NCBI GenBank assembly: GCA_015499995.1
Contig: JADNRV010000592.1
Span: 1 to 23,252 of the forward strand
DNA: 23,252 bases
Source of the DNA: Flammula alnicola
Lineage: Eukaryota > Basidiomycota > Agaricomycetes > Agaricales > Strophariaceae
Direction of reading: 5' to 3'
Under the pieces are notes generated by a model that was given only the letters and a program-made list of their open reading frames with translations, was not told the origin of the DNA and searched no databases. A program made the translations under genes and the position numbers. Below, piece by piece: positions 8,577-18,391 of the stretch (within the stretch, counting starts at the first letter, position 1; each line of letters opens with the position of its first letter).

Positions 8577-10764
8577 CTAAGTCTTTTTGGCCCTTGTCTT
8601 TGATGGGCTCCCCCTGGCCCTGGACCATGTCTTCATAGCTCCCTCGGTGCCCGTATTTGCATTCGTCTTGGACTGCACTTTCTGAACTGCTGCCTCGGCT
8701 TTCGTCTTCGATCGAAGTGCACGTGGCTCCTCTTGCGGTGCCGGGGTTGACGCATTACTGGGTTCTGGGGTCAATAAAATCCCGCGGCGCAATGGTGCTC
8801 GTCTAAGTGGTGCCCGAGATCTGTTGTTAACCGCTGGGGATGACCCTTGCAGAGTTGGACTCGAACCAAAGTCCTGTGAATGGTCACCTCGGGTACCCTG
8901 AGGCGTCACAAGTAGCCGGCCCCGAGGATGCTCTGCTGCAATTGGATGCCTCGGTTTGGACCGTCCTGTCCCCCCGGCCTGATGAGTCTCTGTGTCTTCA
9001 CTCTGCTCATCTTGGCTATTATCCTTTTGTCCAGTACTCTTGTCGTTATCTACCGACACGACCTCGGGCTGCCCCCCTTCGTCACTGTCATCATCTGAGC
9101 ATGCAGCCCTATGTTTCTTGAATGGTAGTTCATCTTGATCTTCCTCATCCTCGGAATCGCTGGGTGTGGCCGAAGTGAAGGTCGATTTATGCGGTTGGTT
9201 TATTGCAAAACTCTCCCTAGGAACACTTGAAGACCGCGGGCCCGGGGATACTATATTACGAAACAGGCCCGCGGGGTAGTCAGCCTCCTCGGGCAGCTTA
9301 TCTTCGCCCAAGGTGCAATCAAACTTGAATGTAATTTCTCCCCGTTCCTGTCGATTCCTCCATAGTTTCAGAATCTGATGCGTTTCGTTACTGACATATT
9401 TGCTGGGATCCTTCAAGGGAATGTTACGCGGCAGGTAGATTGGCAGTACAAATTCGGTCCATGTTGGAAGGATTGCTGTATATGGAACGGGCCCGTTCTT
9501 TCCTGTAGCCAGATCTACACCACGGGGTAAGCTTTCAATTGTTCTATCATGTTAGTGCTCCTTACGATAATGCTTCGCCACATATGCACGAATGATTTGT
9601 TGCCGTATGATATTTGTTTCAATGCTGTTTGAATTCCGGATTGGATCTGGCAGCCGCGGCAGGCCCGAGGGCTCGCACTTCAGATCTGCCATAGTGAAGT
9701 TGGTCACTGTGTTAGCCGCGGGCTCTGTCCCTTTTTCGATCGAGGCTATGTGCTTGATGTACTTCAGGTAAGCCTTCTTCATGGCTTGGTATGCCGTTGG
9801 ATCATATTGGGAAAATGTAGGAACTTGTCTGACCCCGCGGTATCCGGTGGAATTCGAGTCCGCTGGAGTCGACAATGTGCCGTCGGCCACTAAACTCTGT
9901 GTATCAAAACTGACTACGAGTTTAAGCCTGGCTGATAAAATAATAGGGGTATAGACTTACACAGAATACGACATCTTCCCCTCGGTATTATAGTGGCATT
10001 CAAATGAAAACGTTCTCATTCTCATGCTTTTCCACTTCAGCTGGTCCATTTTGTGAATGAGTTTCTTGCCGTGTCGGGACGCCGTCCTGAATGAATCAGT
10101 CTCGGCCACCGACGTGCGGGCACCGGACCACTCACTCAGCTTGGACTTCCTTTGGAATGCCCGTGGTCTTCCATTCTTCCACCTCCCGTTCATACTCCTC
10201 TCGCTCGGCCTCCGACAATGTCTCCTTGATCGACTTCTTGGCAGTCTGGTAGTAGGGTAACCATTTCCTAGTATCTTCGCTGCCACCGGACAGCCGCCTG
10301 GCCTCTTCTTGGATCTCCATCTTCTTTTTCGCCTGAACCACGGTATCAAATGTGACATTCAAGTTGATTCCTGGGATCTTCAAACCGCGCTCGGTGGCCG
10401 CATGATTCCCAAACCAGGTGAATATTTGCTTCGGGGCCGGAATCAGAGTAGGTCCACGGACACCGACCGACGCTCACATATTTCTTTTTTCCCACTCCTT
10501 TTTAATCGCGCGGTCCTTTTTCATGTTCTTTTTGTCATATCGGCCCTTCCACGTCTCTTTGATTTCGGGAACGACTGTAGTTGCAACATAGGAGGACTTT
10601 GTTTTCCGCGGGGCCCCTCGGTAACCTTCAAGGTGCGCTTTCAGTATCATCTTTTCCTTCGCAGTCCAGATCTGGGAGTCAGGAGTGTCATTGTCAAAGT
10701 CGAAGGCAACAGCGCCATCATCGTTCAGATTGCCAGAGGATTCGTTGGGGGTGGGTTCAGTCAT
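8577..10764 (-). CDS. Gene C: charged nuclear-type protein, 5 exons, probable 1-nt frameshift
   Basis: Exons (minus): 10764-10478, 10428-10136, 10086-9963, 9896-9566 and 9514-8577; introns 49-66 nt. The N-terminus begins MTEPTPNESSG, followed by a short helical region with WTAKEKMILKAHL and WKGRYDKKN, then QIFTWFGNH, resembling N-terminal regions of uncharacterised basidiomycete proteins (memory only). Exon 2 ends in a highly charged helical stretch with KSIKETLSEAEREEYEREVE. The last exon carries acidic SDSEDEEDQDE and SDDDSDEGG patches and a basic C-terminus (SKTRAKKT). Phases agree for introns 2-4, but exon 1 to exon 2 is off by one: the T6 run at 10485-10490 seems one base short. So this is either a real frameshift or a homopolymer sequencing error. 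Function unknown; probably nuclear and possibly DNA- or chromatin-associated. Confidence 0.72.
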
Positions 10765-10977
10765 CTTAGTTAAGAAATACGCAGCTGAGACTCTTATAAG
10801 GTGATCATGATCTCGGCTAATCCTGATTATCAATGATAATCAACGGAGGCTATGCGCCTTGAGGTTGATCAAGATAACCCACATGTTGTGCCCTGATCTT
10901 GCCGAGGGTAGATCACCGGTGGCCGATTGTGCATTGATGTCATATGATGTCATTGTGCCTGATCAAGATCACACTTT

Positions 10978-11343
10978 ATGAATTTAAGCATCGTGATCGA
11001 CGGTGCCTGCCGAGCCTATTCTCTAAATGACAGTTCTTATTGCCAAGATCTGCGTTTTGAGGCGACGTCATCCTCCACTGTGGCCGACGTAGAGGAAACG
11101 ATACATGAATATCTCCACCTGTTTTGCTCTCCTGGGGTCAAAACTTGGTGTATGAGGTTATGTACCTGCCACCCTCGGGGGCCCCTGGTTATTTCACTTT
11201 TTTATGGAATATCTACACCCTGGGAGGAGGTTTTACTTACATTAGAAAATGTAAACATGGGAAGTGCTGAAAGCCACCCCATACTTTCCTGCTCGAGGAA
11301 TATGTTCTTTAAACCTACTGTTCCAACATATCTGACGGGCTAG
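10978..11343 (+). CDS. Small ORF, 121 aa, unsupported hypothetical
   Basis: An ATG-started frame ends at a TAG. It contains several Cys and Trp residues and no motif I recognise. No introns or promoter signal single it out. It sits in the divergent spacer between gene C and the transposase, so it could be chance. Confidence 0.15.
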   Translation: MNLSIVIDGACRAYSLNDSSYCQDLRFEATSSSTVADVEETIHEYLHLFCSPGVKTWCMRLCTCHPRGPLVISLFYGISTPWEEVLLTLENVNMGSAESHPILSCSRNMFFKPTVPTYLTG

Positions 11344-11485
11344 TCCCAGCTTGCAGTTTTGCGCGCGGTAGAAAATGGCCTCGGTGTCTTATGACACCCG
11401 TCCTATTTCCTCCCTCACAAAGCTACTTGGGGAAGTTTAATATATATAAAAATGGACGGATATACACTTGTAAATTATTAACAGA

Positions 11486-11695
11486 ATGAGATACTCCGGA
11501 AAGGAATCCGAGCAGTGGTTCTTGAGATATTGCTTTTTCTCTTCAGAAAAGTTGAGATCTGCACGAGGATTCTTGATTTCAGTAGTTGTTTTGTCTTTTG
11601 ATCATGCTCCCAAGCTGTTATGGAAAGTCTTTTTTCATATCTTCACAATGTCTGCTCAGATTTTCTTCCGGATACATCCATTTTCTTTGTATTGA
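11486..11695 (+). CDS. Small ORF, 69 aa, unsupported hypothetical
   Basis: ATG-started frame about 35-45 bp downstream of a TATATATAAAA box. The product is rich in Phe and other hydrophobic residues (FFHIFTMSAQIFFRIH) and could form a membrane-spanning helix. No family is recognised and it could be chance. Confidence 0.15.
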   Translation: MRYSGKESEQWFLRYCFFSSEKLRSARGFLISVVVLSFDHAPKLLWKVFFHIFTMSAQIFFRIHPFSLY

Positions 11696-11992
11696 GATGC
11701 TGAATATATTTTATTAAGGCAGTGAAATACAGAAAGTGAGATGGGGATCTCAAAAAAAAGAACACCACATGTGTCTGGCATGTGGCCGGCCATCCCTCAT
11801 GTCTTCCTCATGTTAGTTGCTCGTGTTCCGCCTCATGTTCTCCTAGTATGAATTTATTTTTGAGACGTCTTAATGATGATCCGATTATGACAGGGGGAAT
11901 AGATAACGAGTGGTAAACACTCAAAAGAAGGGGCGAAGAGGAATATTCTCCTCCCTCCACCATTCTTTCCCTCTCTGCTTCTGGTTCATCTC

Positions 11993-14900
11993 ATGAGCAC
12001 TCGCGTCCAAACCCTTGATTCTGGTGAGTCCAGTGACGATGAACCACGGGAGATGGGATGGTGGAAAGAGAACAAGGGGAAAAGGCAAAAAAAAAGGAAA
12101 GGAGGAAGCGAGACTAGAGTGGTACCCGAAGTTCAGCAGCCGTGGCAACCTGTGGAACCCGAGGTTTACCTCGGAGACCCGACGGAGCAGGACATAATTG
12201 ATAATGTCCGAAATCTGCCAGACATACGGCCCGGTGGCAAGGTAAGCATGCCGAGGATGACCGATGGAGCAGTTCTAATGCCAAGCAGTCGCAAAACGAT
12301 TTCCTGCGGGAATGGGTGCCTCGGCGACCCGACTATTTGAAGATAATCTTGGCGATGGAAGCACCGCGGGATCCTATGGAGAGATGCGAGGTGTGTGGCC
12401 GCCGGGCAGGCAAATGGCGTTGTAACCAATGTGCCGGTGGGCGCCTCCTCTGTGGTCTGTGTTTCCAGAAGGAACACCAGTTTCTCCCCTTTCATCGTGT
12501 CGAGACATGGAATGGGCGTTATTTCAAGGTGGGAGCCCTGTGGCAAGTTGGCGTTAAACTATACCTCGGCCATCATGGAATGCCATGCCCCGGGTCGGCG
12601 ACAAGGCCGAGGGAAACTGAGCCTTCTGATGGTAAGCTACTATCATACTGTTGAGCTAACGCTGATTCTGTGGCAGACAATGCCGAGGGATATGACCTCG
12701 GCCCCACACCAGCTGCCACTGCAGAAGCTGGCTTCGAGGGTGACATGTGGGCTGATCCGGAAATCCCTGTGGCCGCCGAGGGTGATGATGATGATGATGA
12801 CAATGTCGATGTCATGGAGGCGCCGACAACTGCACATCCGAGCACTCTCCCGCAGCCTCCACCCTATGACAATCATGGTAATCCTTTTATCACGATTGTT
12901 GATGTTTCCGGGATCCATCATCTGCCAGTCATTGGATGTTCATGTAACGACGCCGACTCTGACATGGACATTGCCTACCTGAAGATGGGTTTATTCCCAA
13001 CGAGCTTTATCTGAATTCAAACTGTCTTCACTTTCAACGTCCTGAAAGACTATCGATTATCCAATCTGGAATGCAAAACTTCGTCATACCAATACTATCA
13101 GAAGTTGAGGAGGTTGACGTGTCCTGCATTCCCGAAAGCGGTTCTCAACAGATATCGGGAGCTCCGAAGGCTTAGCAGGGAATACAGAAATGTGAAAAAG
13201 TGGAAAATGCATGGCCGTGCTCATGATGAGCCCGAGGGCATTCCTCAGATGCCACTTCCCGCAGCCCCCATCACCGCGGGCACCACTGATGGTGCACCGC
13301 TGACGGCGCCGACGGCCTTGCACGAAGGTTCAGATAATGATCTTGGAACCCCGATGGCCACGGACAATGTACCTCGAGGAAAGTGAGTTCTTATGTGTCC
13401 CCCACGGATTCCTAGTGGAATCCGGCGGAATCCACGTGGATTCCGGGCAATTCCGGTGGAATGGGTTTGGCACAGGGACCAGCCAAAATACCGGATGTCA
13501 GTCCGGTGGAATGGGTACCGGATTGACCCGGAATCCGGTATGGGCACCGGAATTTGCCGGAACGGAACGCAAAATGGAACGCAAAATGGAATCCGGTCAG
13601 CTGTGCAATAATTTAGTATATTTATTGTGTAATCGATATATTAAGTAATTAATTAATCATTTTACATTAATTATACAATGATTTTTGTTAATTCGTGATG
13701 GATTCCGAATTTGGCGAGTGCACGTGCCTTCGGCAACCCGGCAATCGATTGCCGCACGATGTGACGCGGCTGCAACATTGCCACGTCATCACCTTCTTTC
13801 CTCCCACCACCATCCGTTCCACCACCACCACCATCCGTTCCACCACCACCACCACTCCCCTTGCGGACACCCGCTGGCACCGCACAACCGCGACGACGAA
13901 GACAGCGACGGCGACGGCGACAGCGACACGCGGCGCGTGAGGGCAAACACGCCGCGGGGGGGTTTGGATACCAAGGGGGGACCCAGCAAATGGGAGGCCC
14001 ATACGGTGCGTCGCGAACGACGACCCCCACGACGAGACCTAACCCCCACCCCGTTACCTCGCAGATGCGACGTGACCCCGGGCGCGGAAAATGACGCCAG
14101 GGTTCCACCTGACCGCCCCCGACAGCACCAAGTGCCACCCGACGGCCGTGACGTGTAGCGCCCACGGACGCGGCCCCGCCGACAAGACCGAAGACCCGCG
14201 ACGACCAAGACCAGACCGCGAGCCCGACGACGACGACGACCCGCTGACGCACGAGCGCGGCGACGGCTGCCAACGACGCGGCCGTCGTAGCGCCCACCCA
14301 CACCTCATAGGTCCACCCTCCCCCGTCACATCCCTAACGACGACGACGACGCATCGACGGACGCACCGACGACGCGACCACCGACGCGACCACGGAGGTG
14401 ACGACGTCACGACCGCCGACGCGACAACACCCCAGCGACAGCGACGACGCGACCACGAAGGCCCACGCCGCGACCACGGAAGGCTCAACGGAGGTAACGA
14501 CGGCGCGACCCCGATGGAGGCGACCACGCCCGGACCATGGAAGGCCCAACGACGCGACCACGGAGGCGCCGACGAAGCGCCCACGGAGACACCGACGACG
14601 CGACCACAGACGCGACGACGACAAACCCGCAGGTGCACGAGCGCAGCCGGGGCTGCCAATAGCACCACGACGACAACGGCAACGGCGGTAACCACCGGCG
14701 CAGCACGCGACGACGAGCAGGATGACGCGACGACGCGGCGGGTGGACCGCCCACAACAGCAACAACCGCCACACACGCGAACGCGGGCGCCCACGGACGA
14801 CCCGCACGAACGACGCCGCAGCGAGCACCGGCCCACTGACAACGACAACGCCGCCGCCGCCGCGGGAGGACCAGCCCACCACGGCAAAGGTGGAGAACGA

Positions 14901-17900
14901 GGCGGGGCAGTGGGCTCCTGGTACATCGCAAACGAGCTGCAGGCATTCCTGCAGCTCGTTTTCTTGCTTTTATTTGTAGTATATCCATGTAATTGTAGTT
15001 TAAATAAATATATTTGATTTTGTCCTACACTGTCCATTGCTGTCTACATCCCCTCTGAAGTGGATAGAAGTTCACGGAATTCCCTCCAATTCCACAGGAA
15101 TTTTATCATTCCATGTGGATTCCATGTGGATTCCATGTGGATTCCATGTGGATTCCATGTGGATTCCATGTGGATTCCATGTGGATTCCATGTGGATTCC
15201 ATGTGGATTCCATGTGGATTCCATGTGGATTCCATGTGGATTCCATGTGGATTCCATGTGGATTCCATGTGGATTCCATGTGGATTCCATGTGGATTCCA
15301 CGTGGATTCCCTCCATTCCACATGGATTGCCTCCATTCCACGTGGATTCCATAACCATTCCACATGGATTCCCTCCATTCCACGTGGATTCCCTCCCATT
15401 CCACATGGAATCAGTGGGGGAGTGAAAAGTACTCAGGAAAGTTGGCGTCGTTCTGCCCAGCATGTCCCCAGCCAGGGGTGAATCTCCCTGCTAATTGGCA
15501 GGATGACCCTCACAGGTATGCAGTCGACAATTCATGCATAAATTGGTATCCAAATTCACTGTCCATTGTAGGGAGTTATACACCAGGGTATTCACGGCAG
15601 ATGGAAATTTCAAGGCAGAGCATCTCACTCCAAAAAATGAAGCTGACGATGTGCACCTCACCCACGGAGAAGGCTTTATGACTGCCCCCGGCCCATACCA
15701 GGAACATTTAAAGGATGCGACTGCTAAGGCACCCCGTTATACACGAGTGAGTTGATTCTTGTTGTCTGCAAACACGATCGGTGGCCGTGTGTTAACGACC
15801 TCGGTGGCCGATTCTTTATCAATTCGGTGGCCGAGGAAGAACGTCAGTGGCCGATGAGGCATCGGTAGCTGGGCATCGACAGTAGCATCATCACATTTCG
15901 GATGCCGAGGTGATTCCCACTCGGGCACCGATGGGTGCACCCTCGGTCGCAGATGTCCTACAGGCTCCGTCACTGATGGTTTCCTCCTCGGGCACCGACG
16001 GCATGCACCACTCGGGCACCGGTGGTCTGAACATCTCGGGCACCGATACACTTACCCACGGGCACCGATGTAGTTGACTACTGCATCTGAGATCTAGCAT
16101 TTCAGGTCACATGTACTGATATTGTTTCTGTTCTCAGAAGCCAGCTTGCAATTCCCATCGTGCTGTTCTGGATGGTGAGAAGAGCGGTCCTGGAAAACGT
16201 GCTCGGGGCATCGGCGCCAATGCATGTGCTCGCCATGGGTGCTTCTGCCCGAGCAGTGTGGTGGATTTCCAAAAGGGTGAGAAGCAGATGAATATGGACT
16301 ACTCGTTCTCCGAAGCCCTCAAAACCACCAATATCGGCTCCATTGAAACAGTCGCCCTAATCTATGATATCATGTGTGAATATGGCGTCCACCTAGATGA
16401 CCGTTTCTATGACCACACAGGCCTCACCCTCCCTCAGGGCATTGCAATCGTCAAGGCCATCGGCTTATTTCATGTTCACGGTCATAAAGATGATTGCCTC
16501 CCTCGGTATGCTACCACTTACATTCCCGGCCTCGGTGTGATCGATGGTGAAATCCTCGAGACCCTGTGGGCTGTGCTGAATGCAATCTCTCGAAGCCTCC
16601 GGTCGGCCACCACCGCCCACCGGACCGAGGTCGTCGATGACCATATGGGGGACTCTAATTGGAAGAAAACAATCAACATGGGTGAGTGCTTCCATCACAT
16701 TGGTTCCTGAATTATGTCTCAATATATATGACCTTAGCATCCACCATAGTGAATAAGTATGAACGGGCGGTTAAGGAGCAGGCAGAAAGCGAAAAATACT
16801 TCGAAGAATTCACCGAGGCCTGTCCGCAGGAATTAGTTCCAATATGGAAGCGAGAAATTGAACAGGCCGAGGCGCGCCGTCAAGAGGATGTAAAAAGCAT
16901 GGACTACATGAACCTGAAAGTCGAAAAACGTTAGTCTTCAGTACCACTGGCTATTATGGTATCTCAATGTCTCTCCCCGCAGCTCTCACCCGATGTGAAG
17001 TTGAACTCAAATTATCAGAGAAAGAGTTGTACACCGGTGGGCAGACTGGGCAAGCAGCCTGGATCTCAAAAGGTCTAAAGATAGAAGAATCGCAGTAAGT
17101 ATTCTGAACATATACCCAATCTGAAGCTAATCCAATGGTGTAAGATTTGAACTTCATGATCACGTACGCAAGCTGGGTCGGAGGCCGACAACTGCGCAGA
17201 AGCTGGAGTTAGCTAACAAGCGACGACAGCTGAAAAACCGAATCCGAGCTTTCACAAAGACTGGCATTGAATATCTCGGAGAAGATGCTGAGGACAGCAT
17301 TTATGATGTGGAAGAAGTTGTTGTGGACGACGATGTCAGCGAGGAAGACGATAATGAAACAGAGAATGCAACAATTAGTGCAGCGGACCCCGAGGGTCAA
17401 ATTCTTCCATTCCCCTCGGCCATTCAAGAAGACTTCATCGCCACCCTCCCCGCGGAGCGCCGAGCTGTCATCGCAGCCCTCCGGGCAAATGAGCTTGACA
17501 TTCGTGAGGGCCACGGGGACGATGCACTAGACCTGGTTCGGACAGCCGTCATACATCTTTCTTGGCAGTTCAAAAACAAGGTCCGAACTGCGAGGTCGGG
17601 GGTACAGACAACGCGGGCCTGGGATCAAGTCAAGTTGCTGAACCGGACGTGGAAGCTTCACCGACGGGTGTACAATCACAACAGGACTGTCATGATGACC
17701 CTTGGCAATCGTGAAACTGTTGCTATCAAATATCCATTCCTTGAATTAGAGCATTGCCGCATCAGTACTACCATTTCCAATCCAAATTCAGCTGGCCAAA
17801 GTCGGGACCGCCTCCCATGGTTTTGGAGCTCATCTGCTCGTCTGGTAGCGACCTCGGCCACCGACACTGAACACCAGAATGAATGTAAGCTCTCTTCTTG

Positions 17901-18210
17901 TCCTGAGTATTCAAATCTAATTATTCCATCAGTTTATCGGGTAAATTGGCTATGTGCAAGAGCTCAGAACAATCGCTGGGCCGAGGAGCTGAATCTTACA
18001 AAGCATGAAATGCAATGGACCGTCCGGTGGTATGTGCACATGGCAGAAAAATGGAAGGCACGGAGGGACCCCGAGGTGGAAGTCTCCCGTGGGCACCGAG
18101 CCTACGCCGAGAAACAAATGGCAATGTGGAACGAGCTCGGGCGGATATCAGAAGTCATTTTTTCTAATGCTAACAGTAGTCACGTGTGCGTATGGCGGCT
18201 TGTACTGTAG
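11993..18210 (+). CDS. Gene D: KDZ transposase with CxC2 domain; probably a pseudogene copy
   Basis: Exons: 11993-12241, 12286-12631, 12677-13383, (nested element), ~15442-15515, 15572-15746, 16138-16681, 16738-16929, 16983-17094, 17145-17884 and 17933-18210. The start is an ATG before an acidic/basic N-terminus (SGESSDDEPRE). The CxC2 zinc cluster runs from QNDFLREWVPRRPDYL through C-x2-C pairs to HHGMPCPG. KDZ signatures follow: GLFPTSF, FTFNVL, KLRRLTCPAFP, FCPACPQPGVNLP, FTADGNFK (likely first catalytic Asp), CARHGCF, VVDFQKGEKQMNMDY, YDIMCEY (second Asp), GLGVIDGEILETLW (likely Glu) and RGHRAYAEKQMAMW. Defects are an in-frame TGA at 13012-13014 and the 2.05-kb insertion after 13383. One intron (15747-16137) is 391 nt, far above the usual ~50. 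The C-terminus is uncertain: splicing from about 18183 to 18249 is an alternative. Catalytic assignments come from family knowledge. Confidence 0.88.
13012..13014 (+). other. In-frame TGA in the transposase
   Basis: The TGA lies between GLFPTSFI and IQTVFTFNVL, both in the same frame and both conserved in KDZ proteins, where an Arg is commonly found at this position. No plausible intron covers it. CGA to TGA is a single C-to-T change at a CpG. Confidence 0.75.
13378..13383. repeat. Left target-site duplication of nested element, GGAAAG
   Basis: GGAAAG precedes the nested element and recurs at 15436-15441 right after it. Collapsing the two copies joins VPRG directly to KLASFCPACPQPG in frame. 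Confidence 0.75.
13384..13440 (+). repeat. Left TIR of nested element
   Basis: 57 bp, about 79% identical to the inverted right end. Contains the perfect palindrome GGAATCCACGTGGATTCC, which extends a few bases past the aligned block. Confidence 0.7.
13795..14930. other. GC-rich CGAC/CCACCAC low-complexity island
   Basis: It begins with repeated CATCCGTTCCACCACCACCA units (about 13811-13855), then becomes dense in CGACGACG, GCGACCACGG and ACGCGACC words. Long frames are open on both strands with Arg/Asp/Thr-rich or Val/Ser/Arg-rich products. That is expected for this composition and I do not call genes here. Confidence 0.7.
14931..14960. repeat. Perfect inverted repeat, 13-bp stem, 4-nt loop
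   Basis: AACGAGCTGCAGG and its reverse complement flank CATT. It marks the boundary between the GC-rich island and an AT-rich stretch, and may be a structured terminator-like element or just a fold-back within the nested element. Confidence 0.8.
15108..15305. repeat. 11-bp minisatellite, ATTCCATGTGG x 18
   Basis: Seventeen perfect head-to-tail copies of the 11-mer, then a variant (ATTCCACGTGG). Diverged ATTCC(C/A)-GTGG copies continue to about 15410 and merge into the right TIR of the nested element. Because 11 is not a multiple of 3, every frame is open and encodes an 11-residue repeat; these are not genes. Confidence 0.95.
15379..15435 (-). repeat. Right TIR of nested element
   Basis: Inverted counterpart of 13384-13440, ending ACTCA directly before the second GGAAAG. 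Confidence 0.7.
15747..16137 (+). other. Unusually long transposase intron with repeated boxes
   Basis: GTGAGT to CTCAG, 391 nt, whereas the other spliceosomal introns of this gene are about 44-56 nt. It contains four near-copies of CTCGGGCACCG (15920, 15987, 16011, 16035), a CACGGGCACCG variant near 16058, and several CGGTGGCCG boxes at about 15779-15855. Removing it joins APRYTR to KPACNSHRAV in phase 0. Confidence 0.7.
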
Positions 18211-18391
18211 TTCAAATCTGTGATTATGGTCTTTACTAACTCACCCCAGTGGGCCCCGCGGCATATCATCGGCCATGGGAACGCCGAAATTCCATATATC
18301 ATTCCAATTATAGGTCTGATCACATGATCTTATCTCAGATCATCAGTTCCAAAGTTCAAGTTTATTGTTGTTCTCTCCTTCAACCACCACC
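18211..18391 (+). promoter_or_regulatory. Short spacer upstream of gene E
   Basis: 181 bp with a pyrimidine-rich CTCTCCTTCAACCACCACC leader directly before the gene E ATG. It may also hold the last transposase intron and exon if the gene is spliced past 18183. Confidence 0.35.

Larger units (their letters stand above)
10765..11992. promoter_or_regulatory. 1.2-kb divergent region between gene C and the transposase
   Basis: TGATCA/AAGATCA-type words recur around 10800-10980, and a TATATATAAAA box lies at 11441-11451. The TATA-like box is about 540 bp from the transposase ATG, too far to be its own core promoter by usual spacing. Two small open frames lie here and are listed separately. Otherwise this is AT-rich non-coding DNA. 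Confidence 0.35.
13384..15435. mobile_element. Nested 2.05-kb TIR element in the transposase exon
   Basis: The termini are inverted repeats: 13384-13440 against the reverse complement of 15379-15435 match at 45 of 57 positions without gaps by my count, starting TGAGT and sharing TCCCCCAC, GATTCC and GGAATCCACGTGGA. It is flanked by GGAAAG on both sides. The interior has a GGAATCC/CCGGAAT-rich segment, a short AT-rich spacer, a GC-rich CGACGACG-type island (about 13850-14930), a 13-bp-stem hairpin and an 11-bp minisatellite. No transposase is recognisable, so it is non-autonomous. Superfamily unassigned. Confidence 0.75.

Noticed and set aside
14054..15037. Long open frames on both strands (308 and 327 aa)
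   Set aside because: Composition is a direct product of CGAC/CCAC-rich low-complexity DNA; both strands are open at once and nothing resembles a domain.
15108..15420. Possible CRISPR-like array
   Set aside because: Units are contiguous 11-mers with no spacers, in a eukaryotic context.
13395..15424. Alternative 3-bp GTG target duplication with ends at 13398 and 15421
   Set aside because: The inverted similarity continues outward to TGAGT at both ends, and the 6-bp GGAAAG flanks restore the transposase frame, which the GTG model does not.
15037..15481. Repetitive ORFs in all frames (HVDSMWIPCGF-type repeats)
   Set aside because: An 11-bp minisatellite is open in every frame by chance; period and perfection fit slippage, not coding.
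15534..15755. Separate small gene starting at 15534
   Set aside because: Its first part lies in a 56-nt intron; the rest (FTADGNFK onward) is a transposase exon.
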